Assembly (NCBI GenBank): GCA_020060215.1
Contig: JAGVAP010000100.1
Span: 1 to 33,136, forward strand
Length of the DNA: 33,136 nucleotides
Reading direction: 5' to 3'
Origin: Deltaproteobacteria bacterium
GTDB lineage: Bacteria; Desulfobacterota; DSM-4660; Desulfatiglandales; HGW-15
Part shown: one piece after another, positions 6,380-14,803 of the stretch
Layout: each line of letters starts with the position of its first letter
Position numbering within the stretch: the stretch's first letter is position 1
Program-made: the position numbers and the translations under genes
The notes under the pieces: model-generated
Seen by the model: the letters and a program-made list of their open reading frames with translations, nothing else
Databases searched by the model: none
Told to the model about the DNA's origin: nothing

Positions 6380-7390
6380 ATGCAAAGGACCTCTCATCCG
6401 CTCGTCTCTATCCTGATACCGGCCTACAACGCCGAGAAGTGGGTGGCCCAGTCCATCCAATCGGCCCTGACCCAGTCATGGCCGAACAAGGAGGTCATCG
6501 TCGTCGACGACGGTTCCCGGGACCGTACCCTCACCGCGGCCCGGGTGTTCGAATCCGGGAACTGCAGGGTCCTCTCCCAGGAGAACCGGGGGGCCAGCGC
6601 AGCGAGGAATCATGCCCTGTCCCTTGCGCAGGGCGACTTCATCCAGTGGCTGGATGCGGACGATTTCCTGGCCCCGGACAAGATCGAGCGACAGATGATG
6701 CGGGGGGAGTTCGACTCGAGCACCCGGATACTCCTCTCATCCGTCTTCTGCAATTTCTACTTCCGCTGGCAGGGCGCCGTGTTTCCCTCCAACGGCCTTT
6801 GCCGGGACCTCTCCCCGCTGGACTTCATGCTGATCAAGTTCAGGGACAACCTGTGGTTGAGCCCGTCGGTCTGGCTGGTGAGCCGCAGCCTGGCGGAGTC
6901 GGCGGGCCCGTGGGACGAAGACCTCTCCCTGGACGACGACGGGGAGTACTTCGGTCGTGTCGTGCTCGCGAGCGAGCGGATCCTGCACGTACCGGAGGCG
7001 AGATCCTACAAGAGGATCGGGGTCCCCGGGAACCTCAGCGGCCAGATCACTGTAAAGGCATGCCGTTCACAGCTCCATTCGCTCACCTCCTCCATTCGCC
7101 GGGTCCTGGCCGTGGAGGACAGCGAGAGGGTCAGGAAGATCTGCCTGACGCTCCTCCAGAGATGGTTCGTCTACTTTTACCCGGAAAAAGAAGAGATGGT
7201 CCGGGAGATGGAGGAGCTTGCCCGCTCCCTCGGGGGAGAACTCGCCCCTCCCCGTCTCGGCTGGAAGTATTCTCTCATCCGGAAGGTGTTCGGATGGGGA
7301 CTCGCGAAGAGGGTTCAATACGTGCTGCCGCACTACAGGAGGAAAATGGAAAGGAGCTTCGACAGGCTGCTTTATTGCTTCTCGAGCTGA
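6380..7390 (+). CDS. Family 2 glycosyltransferase
   Basis: The 336-residue protein is a GT-A fold transferase: VSILIPAYNAEKWVAQSIQS at the N-terminus, the nucleotide-binding VIVVDDGSRDRT, the ENRGASAARNHAL helix and the metal-binding DADD motif at about residue 95. It would transfer a sugar from an NDP-sugar to an unknown acceptor, probably a surface glycan or lipid. There is no long membrane segment, so it is cytoplasmic or peripheral. The ATG at 6380 is preceded by AAAGGGGGAACAGGG; a longer in-frame extension upstream lacks family similarity. It stands alone, not in a polysaccharide cluster, and its last 19 bases overlap the 3' end of the convergent TPR gene. Confidence 0.92.
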   Translation: MQRTSHPLVSILIPAYNAEKWVAQSIQSALTQSWPNKEVIVVDDGSRDRTLTAARVFESGNCRVLSQENRGASAARNHALSLAQGDFIQWLDADDFLAPDKIERQMMRGEFDSSTRILLSSVFCNFYFRWQGAVFPSNGLCRDLSPLDFMLIKFRDNLWLSPSVWLVSRSLAESAGPWDEDLSLDDDGEYFGRVVLASERILHVPEARSYKRIGVPGNLSGQITVKACRSQLHSLTSSIRRVLAVEDSERVRKICLTLLQRWFVYFYPEKEEMVREMEELARSLGGELAPPRLGWKYSLIRKVFGWGLAKRVQYVLPHYRRKMERSFDRLLYCFSS

Positions 7391-7833
7391 CCCCCATCGG
7401 ACCCTTTGCCCGCCCGCATGATCTTCATCCGAGTATCCAGGTATTGCGCTTCCTGCCTGATCGAAATGGCCCGCGCAATCCACTTGCGGGCCTCTTCATG
7501 CCGTCCCTGCTCCGAGAGCACCCAGGCAAGATTGTTCATGGAATCGCAATGCTGGGGATCGTTCCGGAGCGCCTTCCTGTAGCACTTTTCCGCCTCACCC
7601 AGGCTCCCCCTTCGGTAGTGGATGTTCCCGAGATTGAAGAGAGGAACGGCCCAACCCCTTCTCATCCTGTGCGCACGGGCATATTCCTTTTCCGCCAGCT
7701 CGCAATGGCCCTGGCTTTCGTAGATATAGCCGAGCTGGTTGTGCTCCTCGGCGGAAAGGGGGTCTTCCAGGACATGGATCCGCGGCATGGTGCAGGAGAG
7801 GAGAAAGAGGCAGAGGATCGGGATGAGTCTCAT
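7372..7833 (-). CDS. TPR-repeat lipoprotein, partner of the C39-like peptidase
   Basis: The N-terminal RLIPILCLFLLSC is a lipoprotein signal with a lipobox-like LLSC, so the mature protein should be anchored at a membrane. Residues about 28-125 hold three TPR-like helical repeats (HNQLGYIYESQGHCELAEKE, FNLGNIHYRRGSLGEAEKCY, NNLAWVLSEQGRHEEARKWI). In Pseudomonas PA2778-type proteins a C39-like domain and TPRs are in one chain; here they are two genes. The start overlaps the peptidase stop (ATGA), indicating translational coupling. It overlaps the convergent glycosyltransferase at its 3' end. Confidence 0.85.
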   Translation of the reverse strand: MRLIPILCLFLLSCTMPRIHVLEDPLSAEEHNQLGYIYESQGHCELAEKEYARAHRMRRGWAVPLFNLGNIHYRRGSLGEAEKCYRKALRNDPQHCDSMNNLAWVLSEQGRHEEARKWIARAISIRQEAQYLDTRMKIMRAGKGSDGGQLEKQ

Positions 7834-8324
7834 GGGGTCACCAGGAGAAAGGGCCGCCCCATCTTCTCCCAGGCCTCCCGGAATTCCGGATAGGCAACCG
7901 GCCGAGCCGCCCTCCTGCCGTCGTGCACGATGAACCCTTCTTCGTCGTAGCCGAAGACGACGAGGTAATGGGGCCTGGAAACGATCCAGGTGCCCAGGTC
8001 GACAAGAACGATCACCGGCCTTCCCCGTACGATCATGTTCTGGACTTCCTTCACCGATCCCCGGCCGGATTCCGCGCGAAACCCCAGTCCCCGGGCATAG
8101 TTCTCGAGGTCGGTGATCAGCGATCCCTTGATCCTTTCAAGGTATACGGACCGGCTGATGGTTTCCGACCTGACGGGCGAGCCGTAGTAGGACAGAACCG
8201 TCGCCAGTGCGGAGGGGCCGCATTGCTGCTTCTCCTGCTCCAGGAAAGGCACTCCCTCGATCTCGAAGGGATAGACCTCCGCCGCACAGACAAAACACAC
8301 CATCATGAACGCAAGGGCCTTCAA
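7830..8324 (-). CDS. C39-like cysteine peptidase, PA2778 family
   Basis: The 164-residue protein has a signal peptide (KALAFMMVCFVCAAEVYP) and a papain-like C39 core: PFLEQEKQQCGPSALATVLS with the catalytic Cys at about residue 35, and RPHYLVVFGYDEEGFIVHDG with the catalytic His. The order and spacing match PA2778-type peptidases rather than ABC-transporter-fused bacteriocin peptidases. The TTG start at 8324 keeps a Lys before the hydrophobic core; ATG at 8306 is an alternative. It follows the PA2779-like gene by 7 nt and overlaps the TPR gene by 4 nt, forming a three-gene operon. The substrate is unknown; export to the envelope is inferred. Confidence 0.88.
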   Translation of the reverse strand: MKALAFMMVCFVCAAEVYPFEIEGVPFLEQEKQQCGPSALATVLSYYGSPVRSETISRSVYLERIKGSLITDLENYARGLGFRAESGRGSVKEVQNMIVRGRPVIVLVDLGTWIVSRPHYLVVFGYDEEGFIVHDGRRAARPVAYPEFREAWEKMGRPFLLVTP

Positions 8325-8331
8325 GCCGATG

Positions 8332-8727
8332 CTATCCGATCACGATCCTCTTGTTCAGGAGCTTCAGGATGAGGATCACGAGCAGGATGATCACGAGGAC
8401 CCCGATGATCACCCCGATCCCGTTCCCGCCGGCCAGCACCTTGTCCGACGCCTGCGCAAGCAGGCTGATCTGTTTGTCGCTCATGCCGTCCAGCTTGGAG
8501 CTGACCTCCTCGGCCGTCAGTCCATAGGCTTGCAGTTTGGCCCTGACCTGCTCGTTTTCCAGGGCCAGTTGGACCCGCCTCATTTCATCGGCCCGCATTC
8601 CATGGTCCGCGGGGTTGGAAGAGATCGAACCCACCATTCCGGCCGACGCCGGAGATGTGAAGAAGAACCACAGGTAAAGGCCCATGGTCAAGGCCGCCCA
8701 CGGGCTGCGGAGTCTTGAAATAGCCAT
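8332..8727 (-). CDS. PA2779-family small membrane protein
   Basis: The 131-residue protein has an N-terminal signal or membrane helix (WAALTMGLYLWFFFTSPASA), a helical middle with VQLALENEQVRAKLQAYGLT, AEEVSSKLDGMSDKQISLLA and a glycine-rich linker, and a C-terminal membrane helix (GVIIGVLVIILLVILILKLL). This architecture, including the repeated short alpha-helical segment resembling an EF-hand-like LTAEEV pattern, fits the PA2779 family, which is typically encoded immediately upstream of a PA2778-type C39 peptidase, as here. AAGGAGGG lies nine bases before the ATG. The molecular role is not established; two membrane segments would place the middle outside the cytoplasm. Confidence 0.87.
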   Translation of the reverse strand: MAISRLRSPWAALTMGLYLWFFFTSPASAGMVGSISSNPADHGMRADEMRRVQLALENEQVRAKLQAYGLTAEEVSSKLDGMSDKQISLLAQASDKVLAGGNGIGVIIGVLVIILLVILILKLLNKRIVIG

Positions 8728-8987
8728 AGCACCCGCCCTCCTTGCTTCCAGATATTGCGGCGGTTCGGGAGCAATTGGCCATCAGGCTGAATCTGTATTT
8801 GTAGCGAACGGCCGTGGTAACCGCCTCCCTTTTCCCTTCCGGACTCGATACGCCGGGCGCAAGGATTGGATTCGAACCTCCCTTAACTGTAAGCTTCTTT
8901 ATTGCTTCAAGTTTTTTAGGCTCCAGGACGATATGGTAGTTGGCCCTTTTCAACCGGCCCCAAAATGTCCTTGACCAGCGGAAATCC
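8728..8987. other. Divergent intergenic region, no firm promoter
   Basis: This 260-nt region separates the PA2779-like operon from the cyclase gene. Apart from the Shine-Dalgarno of the minus-strand operon I see no strong -35/-10 pair. A sequence resembling a tRNA T-arm (GGATTCGAACCT, near 8869) has no surrounding cloverleaf. Confidence 0.4.
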
Positions 8988-11681
8988 ATGGACTCTGCCC
9001 CAGCACAGGTACTCAAGACCGTAGACACGGCTCCGTTGAAGCCTCCCGACGGCAGCCTGCCCGAAGAATCCATCAAGAGGATGGCGGTCCTCTTTACCGA
9101 CATCGTCGCTTCCTCCAGGTTTTTCCAGACTTTCGGAGACATGGCGGGAAGGAAGATGCTGAAGGAACACGAGGAGATCGCATCCCCTCCCATACTGGAG
9201 CACGGGGGAGTGGTGGTGAAGATGCTCGGCGACTCCCTCATGGCCTATTTCTTTCACCCCTGGGAGGCGGTCAAGGCGGCGATAAAGATCCAGAAACGCT
9301 TACAGGAGTTCAACCGGGGAAAGAACCCCCAGGAGCGCATACGCGTCCGGATCGGTGTCCATTTTGGTGAAGGAATTCTCGAAGAGGACGACATCTTTGG
9401 CGACGTCGTAAACATGGCCGCCAAATTCCTCCCCTTCGTGAACGGGGACGAGGTCGGCATATCCCATGCCGTCCTTGAGCACATCCGGTCGATCGCCACC
9501 CTGCGGTTCGAGACCGTCACCCTTCCGGAAAGGGAGAGCTTTCCAAAAGGATTTCATCTGTACCGGGTCCAGTGGGCGGAAGGCGTGGATCTGGACCCGC
9601 TGACCAAGACGCTGATCCTGTTCAGACCCGTTTTCGCTGTCGGCAAGGCGAGCTTCCGCAAGGCTTGGGAAAGGCTGCTGAACGAGAGGAGTCGTATCCT
9701 CTGGTCAGGCAAGGAGAAGGAGGTCGTCCTTCCGGATCAGTCGCTGGCCGTGATCATCAAGGACCCCTCCAATTCCCTGTCCGCAGCGAAAAGCATGGTC
9801 GATTACCTGCAGTTGAATCTGGGCATGGACGGCCAGCTCTACCTCCCCCTTCAGATCGTCATCGACATAGGACCTTTTCTGAGGGGTAACAAGATGGAGC
9901 TGGAAGATCTCCGGGTGCACTGGGAGGAGCTTGATCCCGGATCGATCTATGTGTCCGCACCGGCCTATCATATCCTGAAGAGCCGCGGCGCACTGCCTGA
10001 GATCGTCCAGCCGCCGGAAGAGATCCCTCAGCCCTTTTACAGGGTCCCGACGGCCGGTGGGGAAAGACGGGAGAATGTCCTTTTCCTGTACCAGCATGCG
10101 ATGATCCAGGGAGATCTTTCTCCGTGTTTCTACTGCGGAGGCAGGAATCACACCGCAGAGCGGTGCCCGTCCAAGAGGCTGACCGAACCCACGAATGCCA
10201 TCTCCAAGATCGGATATCTCCCTCTGGAGAAGGTGAACAAGCTCTTCTTCGCCTGCCTGAACGAGGACGGGCTCGCCAGCGGTCCCCATCACGGGGACGG
10301 CGCAGACCTCTGCAGTCCTTCGTTCTGGGCGTACTATGCCTTTTACGAACTCAAGTCCGTCTACCAGCTCCGGCTTTTCAGGACCGCATGGAGCACGCGC
10401 GAAGAAGACTGGAACAAGGTCAAGGAAGGAAAAGGGGAGAAGAACCACGGGGGGCTCGTATGGATCGCCCAGGACTGCATTCGCGTCTCCAACCTCACCC
10501 AGGCCGAATCCATCCTGAAGGAATCGCTCGGGAAGGAACCGGAGGACTACAAGCCTTTGTGCGCCATGGGGTTCCTCCATGTCGAAAGAGACAACCTCTC
10601 CCAGGCGAAATTCTACTTCAAGAAGGCATTGGACCGTTGCCAGACCACTCCGCAGCGAATCATGCTCCTCTTCCTCCTCTCCAGGGTGTACCAGCTCCAG
10701 GGGGACCAGGTCCGGGGCGAGGATATGATCCGGCGCATCCTCCGCTACAACCCTCACTGCGCCGAGGCCATCTACGAAGACGTTCTCTTCCAGTTCCGCA
10801 AGGGGAAGGAGGCAATCGGACTCCATCAACTCGTGAAGCTGATCAAGAAGAACCGGGAGTACTTCGTCAACGCCATTATCGATCCCGAACTGAGCAAGCA
10901 CCGGGAGCTCATACACCCCAAGATCAAGGCCCTCCTGGAGGAGACCCGTGAGGAGGCCAACAAGATCGTTGAAAAGGCCAGGGAAGAGCTGCTGGACCTC
11001 AAGAGATGGTTGGGTGATGATGAACGGGAAACCACGGACGCAGAGGCCCTGCTCTCGAAGATCGAGGAGCTCTCCAAGGTAAACAGCTTCTTCTCCCATC
11101 TCGATATCCTGCACTACGGCACCAGCCTGGTCGGCATCGGCCGTTCGACCCTGGAGGAAAGGAGGAGGAGGATCTCCAGGATCCTCAAGGAACTGGCCGA
11201 GCGACATGAGCGGTGTTCCAGGTATGTCAGGAATTTTCCCTATCGGTTCCTGGTCAAATCCATTTCCGAGGAACTTGCACTCCTGCACGGGTTGATCTCT
11301 ACCAGGTGGGGCGGGACCGAATCCGGCGAGCCGAGCAAGTTCAAGGACATTCTTCAGGAGACCGAGAAGTTATCCACGGAGATGACCGACCTGGAAGCCA
11401 GACTGCAGCGGTTGGAGCTGCTCCGCCGCCTCCTCCTGTTCATGAGCAGGTTTCTCAAGAAGACGCTGATCTTCCAGTCCGCCAACCTGCTCGTGGCCAT
11501 CATCCTTTTTCCCATCGTCACCTACTACCTGAATCTCCTCCTCCCCGGGCTGAACATCGCCTCTCACGATATCTGGCTTTACCAGAAAAGCGTTCTCTCC
11601 CTGGGATCCATTTCAGGGCTGCTCCTGGCCCTGGTCACGAGCGGAGGCGACGCCGGTCCGAAACAGGCGCTCCAGCGCTGA
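8988..11681 (+). CDS. Class III nucleotidyl cyclase with zinc knuckle, TPR and C-terminal membrane helices
   Basis: The 897-residue protein begins with a class III cyclase domain (residues about 30-200): metal ligands D38 in VLFTDIVASS and D82 in KMLGDSLMAYF, and base-selecting Lys78 consistent with ATP use. The transition-state pair is N142 and K146 (NMAAK), where cyclases normally have Arg, so activity may be low. Residues 380-393 form a perfect C-x2-C-x4-H-x4-C zinc knuckle. TPR-like repeats occupy about 490-640, followed by coiled-coil segments (EETREEANKIVEKAREELLD) and two membrane helices near 825-850 and 865-885. ATG 8988 is preferred over TTG 8940 because the upstream 16 residues show no family match. 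It has no operon partner; a hairpin repeat follows the stop. Confidence 0.88.
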   Translation: MDSAPAQVLKTVDTAPLKPPDGSLPEESIKRMAVLFTDIVASSRFFQTFGDMAGRKMLKEHEEIASPPILEHGGVVVKMLGDSLMAYFFHPWEAVKAAIKIQKRLQEFNRGKNPQERIRVRIGVHFGEGILEEDDIFGDVVNMAAKFLPFVNGDEVGISHAVLEHIRSIATLRFETVTLPERESFPKGFHLYRVQWAEGVDLDPLTKTLILFRPVFAVGKASFRKAWERLLNERSRILWSGKEKEVVLPDQSLAVIIKDPSNSLSAAKSMVDYLQLNLGMDGQLYLPLQIVIDIGPFLRGNKMELEDLRVHWEELDPGSIYVSAPAYHILKSRGALPEIVQPPEEIPQPFYRVPTAGGERRENVLFLYQHAMIQGDLSPCFYCGGRNHTAERCPSKRLTEPTNAISKIGYLPLEKVNKLFFACLNEDGLASGPHHGDGADLCSPSFWAYYAFYELKSVYQLRLFRTAWSTREEDWNKVKEGKGEKNHGGLVWIAQDCIRVSNLTQAESILKESLGKEPEDYKPLCAMGFLHVERDNLSQAKFYFKKALDRCQTTPQRIMLLFLLSRVYQLQGDQVRGEDMIRRILRYNPHCAEAIYEDVLFQFRKGKEAIGLHQLVKLIKKNREYFVNAIIDPELSKHRELIHPKIKALLEETREEANKIVEKAREELLDLKRWLGDDERETTDAEALLSKIEELSKVNSFFSHLDILHYGTSLVGIGRSTLEERRRRISRILKELAERHERCSRYVRNFPYRFLVKSISEELALLHGLISTRWGGTESGEPSKFKDILQETEKLSTEMTDLEARLQRLELLRRLLLFMSRFLKKTLIFQSANLLVAIILFPIVTYYLNLLLPGLNIASHDIWLYQKSVLSLGSISGLLLALVTSGGDAGPKQALQR

Positions 11682-11693
11682 TGTATTCCGACC

Positions 11694-11757
11694 GAAATCC
11701 CTTTGCTTTTTCCTGGGGCTGGCCATGGGGAAAAAACCCCCATAGTCAGCCCGTCAG
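11694..11757 (+). repeat. Interspersed repeat copy A, hairpin-forming
   Basis: It starts CGACCGAAATCCCTTTGCTT and continues into GGGGCTGGCCATGGGG, loop AAAAAA, CCCCCATAGTCAGCCC (11715-11752), a strong hairpin that may end cyclase transcription. The same opening and closing sequences recur at 16654-16825. Confidence 0.7.
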
Positions 11758-11804
11758 GGAAACCGCGCCTCAAAGAAAGATCCATGAAACGATAAGATTA
11801 TATC

Positions 11805-11833
11805 TTGACTCAACTTTCCGGATTCACTATGAT
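11805..11833 (+). promoter_or_regulatory. Sigma70 promoter of the HU/IHF gene
   Basis: TTGACT at 11805-11810, 17-bp spacer, TATGAT at 11828-11833. The leader to the ATG would be about 75 nt. Confidence 0.7.
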
Positions 11834-11913
11834 CGTTGTTCTGGATGACGTTCCAACAGAGAGCGGTCTTGCCGGTTCAAATCCCATTAGATTCAAGTTT
11901 CTGGAGAGGACGT

Positions 11914-12189
11914 ATGAACAAATCTCAACTCATAGAAGCGCTTGCCAAGGCAGAGAGTCTACCCCTGAAGAAGGCCGAGGAGATCGTCAACACGGTGTTC
12001 GGGGACATGGAGAAGGCGCTGGCTGCGGGTGAGAGGGTCGAGATCCGAGGGTTTGGCAGCTTCAAGATCAAGCACTACGACGGATACCAGGGCCGAAATC
12101 CCAAGACAGGCGAGGTCATCAACGTCGCTGCCAAGAGACTCCCTTTTTTCAAGGTGGGCAAGGAGCTCAAAGACAGGGTGGACATCTAG
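11914..12189 (+). CDS. HU/IHF-family DNA-bending protein
   Basis: The 91-residue protein is full length for the family: the dimerisation helices (NKSQLIEALAKAESLPLKKA), the RVEIRGFGSFKIKHYDGYQG core and the DNA-intercalating arm GRNPKTGEVINVAAKRLPFF with its conserved Pro. The arm sequence and length fit IHF-beta or HU of Desulfobacterota; the two cannot be separated by eye. It binds and bends DNA in the nucleoid. GGAGAGG lies ahead of the ATG at 11914, and a TTGACT/TATGAT promoter lies about 80 nt upstream. It is transcribed alone, in front of the SRP RNA gene. Confidence 0.93.
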   Translation: MNKSQLIEALAKAESLPLKKAEEIVNTVFGDMEKALAAGERVEIRGFGSFKIKHYDGYQGRNPKTGEVINVAAKRLPFFKVGKELKDRVDI

Positions 12190-12260
12190 CGGCCCATCGA
12201 TCGCCATTCGATCCTTTGGTCGCGCCTCCCCCCGCCATCACCCCCCTGGTGGATCACGTC

Positions 12261-12530
12261 GCCTTGGCTGTGCTAGACGGGGAGCTAGCGGTGCCTTGTA
12301 CCCGAAATCCGCTTAAGCGGGGTCGAAGGCCCCGTGAGGATCTCAGTCCGGTGCGTTTCGAATCGCTTGGGCAAGGAGGTGGACCGCACGTGACAGACGG
12401 TTATGAACCCCGTCAGGTCCGGAAGGAAGCAGCGGTAAGTAATTTAGTCTGTGTCGTAGCGCTCTCTACCTTTTCCCATCGATGAGGACTTGCCGGATGT
12501 TGGATTCCAACGGGGATGCACGGCCAAGGC
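12261..12530 (+). ncRNA. ffs: Signal recognition particle RNA, long form with Alu-type domain
   Basis: The conserved SRP apical loop GTCAGGTCCGGAAGGAAGCAGC is at about 12413-12434. The 5' part (GTGCTAGACGGGGAGCTAGCGG, GTACCCGAAATCCGCTTAAGCG) matches the Alu-like domain of Bacillus scRNA. The ends pair perfectly, GCCTTGGC (12261-12268) with GCCAAGGC (12523-12530), giving about 270 nt, close to the 271 nt of Bacillus subtilis. The RNA binds Ffh and targets membrane proteins co-translationally. Ends were set from helix pairing; no clear promoter is seen between the HU gene and the 5' end. Confidence 0.9.
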
Positions 12531-12607
12531 TTCATCATCGATCATCGATCATTTTACATCGAACGTTTGGAAACCAAGCAACCGCCCGGTGTGAAGGAAA
12601 ATGACCG

Positions 12608-13438
12608 GTGATCCATGATCCACGAACAATGAGCAACGATCCCCCGCTCCCATCCTTCAAAGAAATCGAGAACCCTACAAGCCCGCACGCCTCCGGCAGG
12701 ATCGGCTGCTTCCAGTTCCGGCGACTCGCCCGGGAGCCCGGCCTGGCGCACGCGGTCTTCACCCGTCACGGCGGGGTGAGCGGCCCACCCTTCTCCAGCC
12801 TCAATGCAAGCTACAGCACGGGGGACGACCCCGACCGCGTTCGACAAAACCTCGCGGCCATCCGCAAGGTGATCGGGGCCGGAGAACTCCTCTTCCTGGA
12901 CCAGGTGCATGGGCGGGAGATCCTGGTATTGCACCGTGACGACCCCCGGGGTTTTCCCCAAGGGGCGCAGGCCGACGCCGTCCTCACCGACAGGAGACTC
13001 CTCGCCGTCATGATCAAGCAGGCCGATTGCCAGGCCGTCCTCTTTTATGACCCGGCCAAGGCGGTGGTTGCCGCAGTCCATTGCGGGTGGAGGGGAAACG
13101 TTTTGAACATCCTGGGATCGGTGGTGGAAAGAATGGTCTCCGAATTCGGGTGCCGCAGGTCCGGGCTGCTGGGGGCCGTCGGCCCCTCCCTGGGTCCGTG
13201 CTGCGCGGAGTTCAAGTCCTACCGGGAGATCTTCCCGGTCCATTTCCGGTCCTCCATGGTCCGGGAGAACTACTTCGATCTCTGGCAGATCAGCAGGCGG
13301 CAGATGCTGGAGGCCGGGCTGGAAGAGCGCAACATCGAGGTCGCCGGCCTATGCACCGTTTGCAGGACGGACCTCTTCTTCTCCCACCGGGGTGAGAAGC
13401 GGACGGGCAGGTTCGCAACCGCCGCGATGCTCACCTGA
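12608..13438 (+). CDS. pgeF: Purine nucleoside phosphorylase/laccase-domain protein, YfiH family
   Basis: The 276-residue protein matches the YfiH/PgeF (multicopper polyphenol oxidase-like) family: HAVFTRHGGVSGPPFSSLNA near residue 48, FLDQVHGREI, the zinc-binding Cys in KQADCQAVLFYDP, AVHCGWRGNVLNIL, GPSLGPCCAEF and the terminal FFSHRGEKRTGRFATAAML. Members act as purine nucleoside phosphorylases or editors of peptidoglycan amino-acid composition. The GTG at 12608 has GAAGGA nine bases upstream; an ATG at 12629 is possible. No signal peptide. It follows the SRP RNA on the same strand and converges with the TRAP operon, 60 bp apart. Confidence 0.93.
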   Translation: MIHDPRTMSNDPPLPSFKEIENPTSPHASGRIGCFQFRRLAREPGLAHAVFTRHGGVSGPPFSSLNASYSTGDDPDRVRQNLAAIRKVIGAGELLFLDQVHGREILVLHRDDPRGFPQGAQADAVLTDRRLLAVMIKQADCQAVLFYDPAKAVVAAVHCGWRGNVLNILGSVVERMVSEFGCRRSGLLGAVGPSLGPCCAEFKSYREIFPVHFRSSMVRENYFDLWQISRRQMLEAGLEERNIEVAGLCTVCRTDLFFSHRGEKRTGRFATAAMLT

Positions 13439-13498
13439 GACGAGCCTGATCGGCTTGCCCCGCGGTATTTCACCTCGCACCCAAGCTCCAGGGAGAAC

Positions 13499-14803
13499 TC
13501 ATTTGCCCATGGCCCTGGGCAGGAACAGGGCGATCTCCGGAAACACGACCAGGAAGAGGGCAAAGACGATCATGGCCATGAAGAACGGTAGCGTCCCCCG
13601 GAAGATGGTGAACATCGGCACGTCCTTGACCAGCCCGCTGATGATGTAGACGTTCACCCCTACGGGCGGGGTGATCAGGCTCATCTCCATGACCAGGGTG
13701 ATCATGATTCCGAACCAGATCGGGTCAAACCCCAGCCCCAGGACCATGGGAAAGACGATCGGGATGGTGAGGACCATGATGGCCAGCCCTTCCATGATGC
13801 AACCCAGGATCATATAGGCAACCACCAGGCAGGCCATGATGACGTACCTGTTGAGCCCGGCATCCAGCGCCAGGGCCGAGAGCTGGTTCGGGATCTGGGT
13901 GAGGGTCAGGAAATACCCGAAGATATGGGCCCCGATGAGGATCAGGAAGACCATGGCGGTCGTCCTCGTGGTCTGGGCCAGCGAGTTCCTGAGCACCTCC
14001 CAGGTGAGCCTCCGCTTGACACCCATGATCACGAACGCGCCGAAGGCCCCCACGCCCGCAGCCTCCGTGGGCGTAAACCACCCCGTGTAGAGCCCGCCGA
14101 TGACCATCACGAACAGGACCAGGATCCCCCAGGGGTCCTTCAGGGAAAGGAGCTTTTCCTTCAGGCTGTACCGGGGCCCGGGAGGCCCCATGTCCGGTCT
14201 CCACTTCGCCTGGAAGTATATGGTGGCCATGAACAGGAGCGTCAGCAAAGCCCCCGGGAGGACCCCGGCCACAAACAAGGTCCCGATGGGCTGCTCGGTC
14301 AGGATCCCATAGATGATCATCACCGTGCTGGGGGGGATGAGGATTCCCAGCGTTCCCCCTGCTGCAACACAGCCGGTGGCCAGGGCATCGCTGTACCTGA
14401 ACCGCTTCATCTCGGGGATGGCCACCATCCCCAGGGTCGCGGCGGAGGCCAGCGAAGAACCCGAGATGGCCGCGAAACAGGCGCACGCGCCTATCGTGGC
14501 CATGGCCATCCCGCCCGGCAGGAAGCCGATCCAGCGGTAGGCCGTTCGGTAGGCCTCCGTGCCCATGTTGGAGTAGTTTGCGAACTGGCCCATGAGGACG
14601 AAGAGGGGGATCACGGTCAGGCTGTAGGACGCGCTGATCTTGAAAGGCTCCAGTCCCATGAGGGCGAAACTGGGCTTCCACGCCACGAGCGCGGCGAACC
14701 CGAGGAAGCCGACCGCTGCAAAGGCAAAACCGATCTGCATCCGCAGGGCGAGGAGGAGGAAGAGCAGGAGAATGCCCAGAATGCCGATAGTGACGGGGCT
14801 CAT
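13499..14803 (-). CDS. dctM: TRAP transporter large permease, DctM family
   Basis: The 434-residue protein is the 12-helix large membrane subunit: SPVTIGILGILLLFLLLALR at the N-terminus, the family hallmarks AISGSSLASAATLGMVAIPE and AGGTLGILIPPSTVMIIYGI, and MSLITPPVGVNVYIISGL near the C-terminus. It carries substrate delivered by DctP using a sodium or proton gradient. Its ATG overlaps the DctQ stop (ATGA), and sequence upstream of that ATG does not match the family. It is the last gene of the dctPQM unit. Confidence 0.95.
   Translation of the reverse strand: MSPVTIGILGILLLFLLLALRMQIGFAFAAVGFLGFAALVAWKPSFALMGLEPFKISASYSLTVIPLFVLMGQFANYSNMGTEAYRTAYRWIGFLPGGMAMATIGACACFAAISGSSLASAATLGMVAIPEMKRFRYSDALATGCVAAGGTLGILIPPSTVMIIYGILTEQPIGTLFVAGVLPGALLTLLFMATIYFQAKWRPDMGPPGPRYSLKEKLLSLKDPWGILVLFVMVIGGLYTGWFTPTEAAGVGAFGAFVIMGVKRRLTWEVLRNSLAQTTRTTAMVFLILIGAHIFGYFLTLTQIPNQLSALALDAGLNRYVIMACLVVAYMILGCIMEGLAIMVLTIPIVFPMVLGLGFDPIWFGIMITLVMEMSLITPPVGVNVYIISGLVKDVPMFTIFRGTLPFFMAMIVFALFLVVFPEIALFLPRAMGK

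Noticed and set aside
8860..8885. tRNA-like T-arm sequence GGATTCGAACCT
   Set aside because: No matching acceptor, D or anticodon arms can be folded around it on either strand.
9705..11288. Long minus-strand open frame of 527 codons opposite the cyclase gene
   Set aside because: It has no recognisable domain and is the antisense of a well-supported gene; high GC gives long empty frames.
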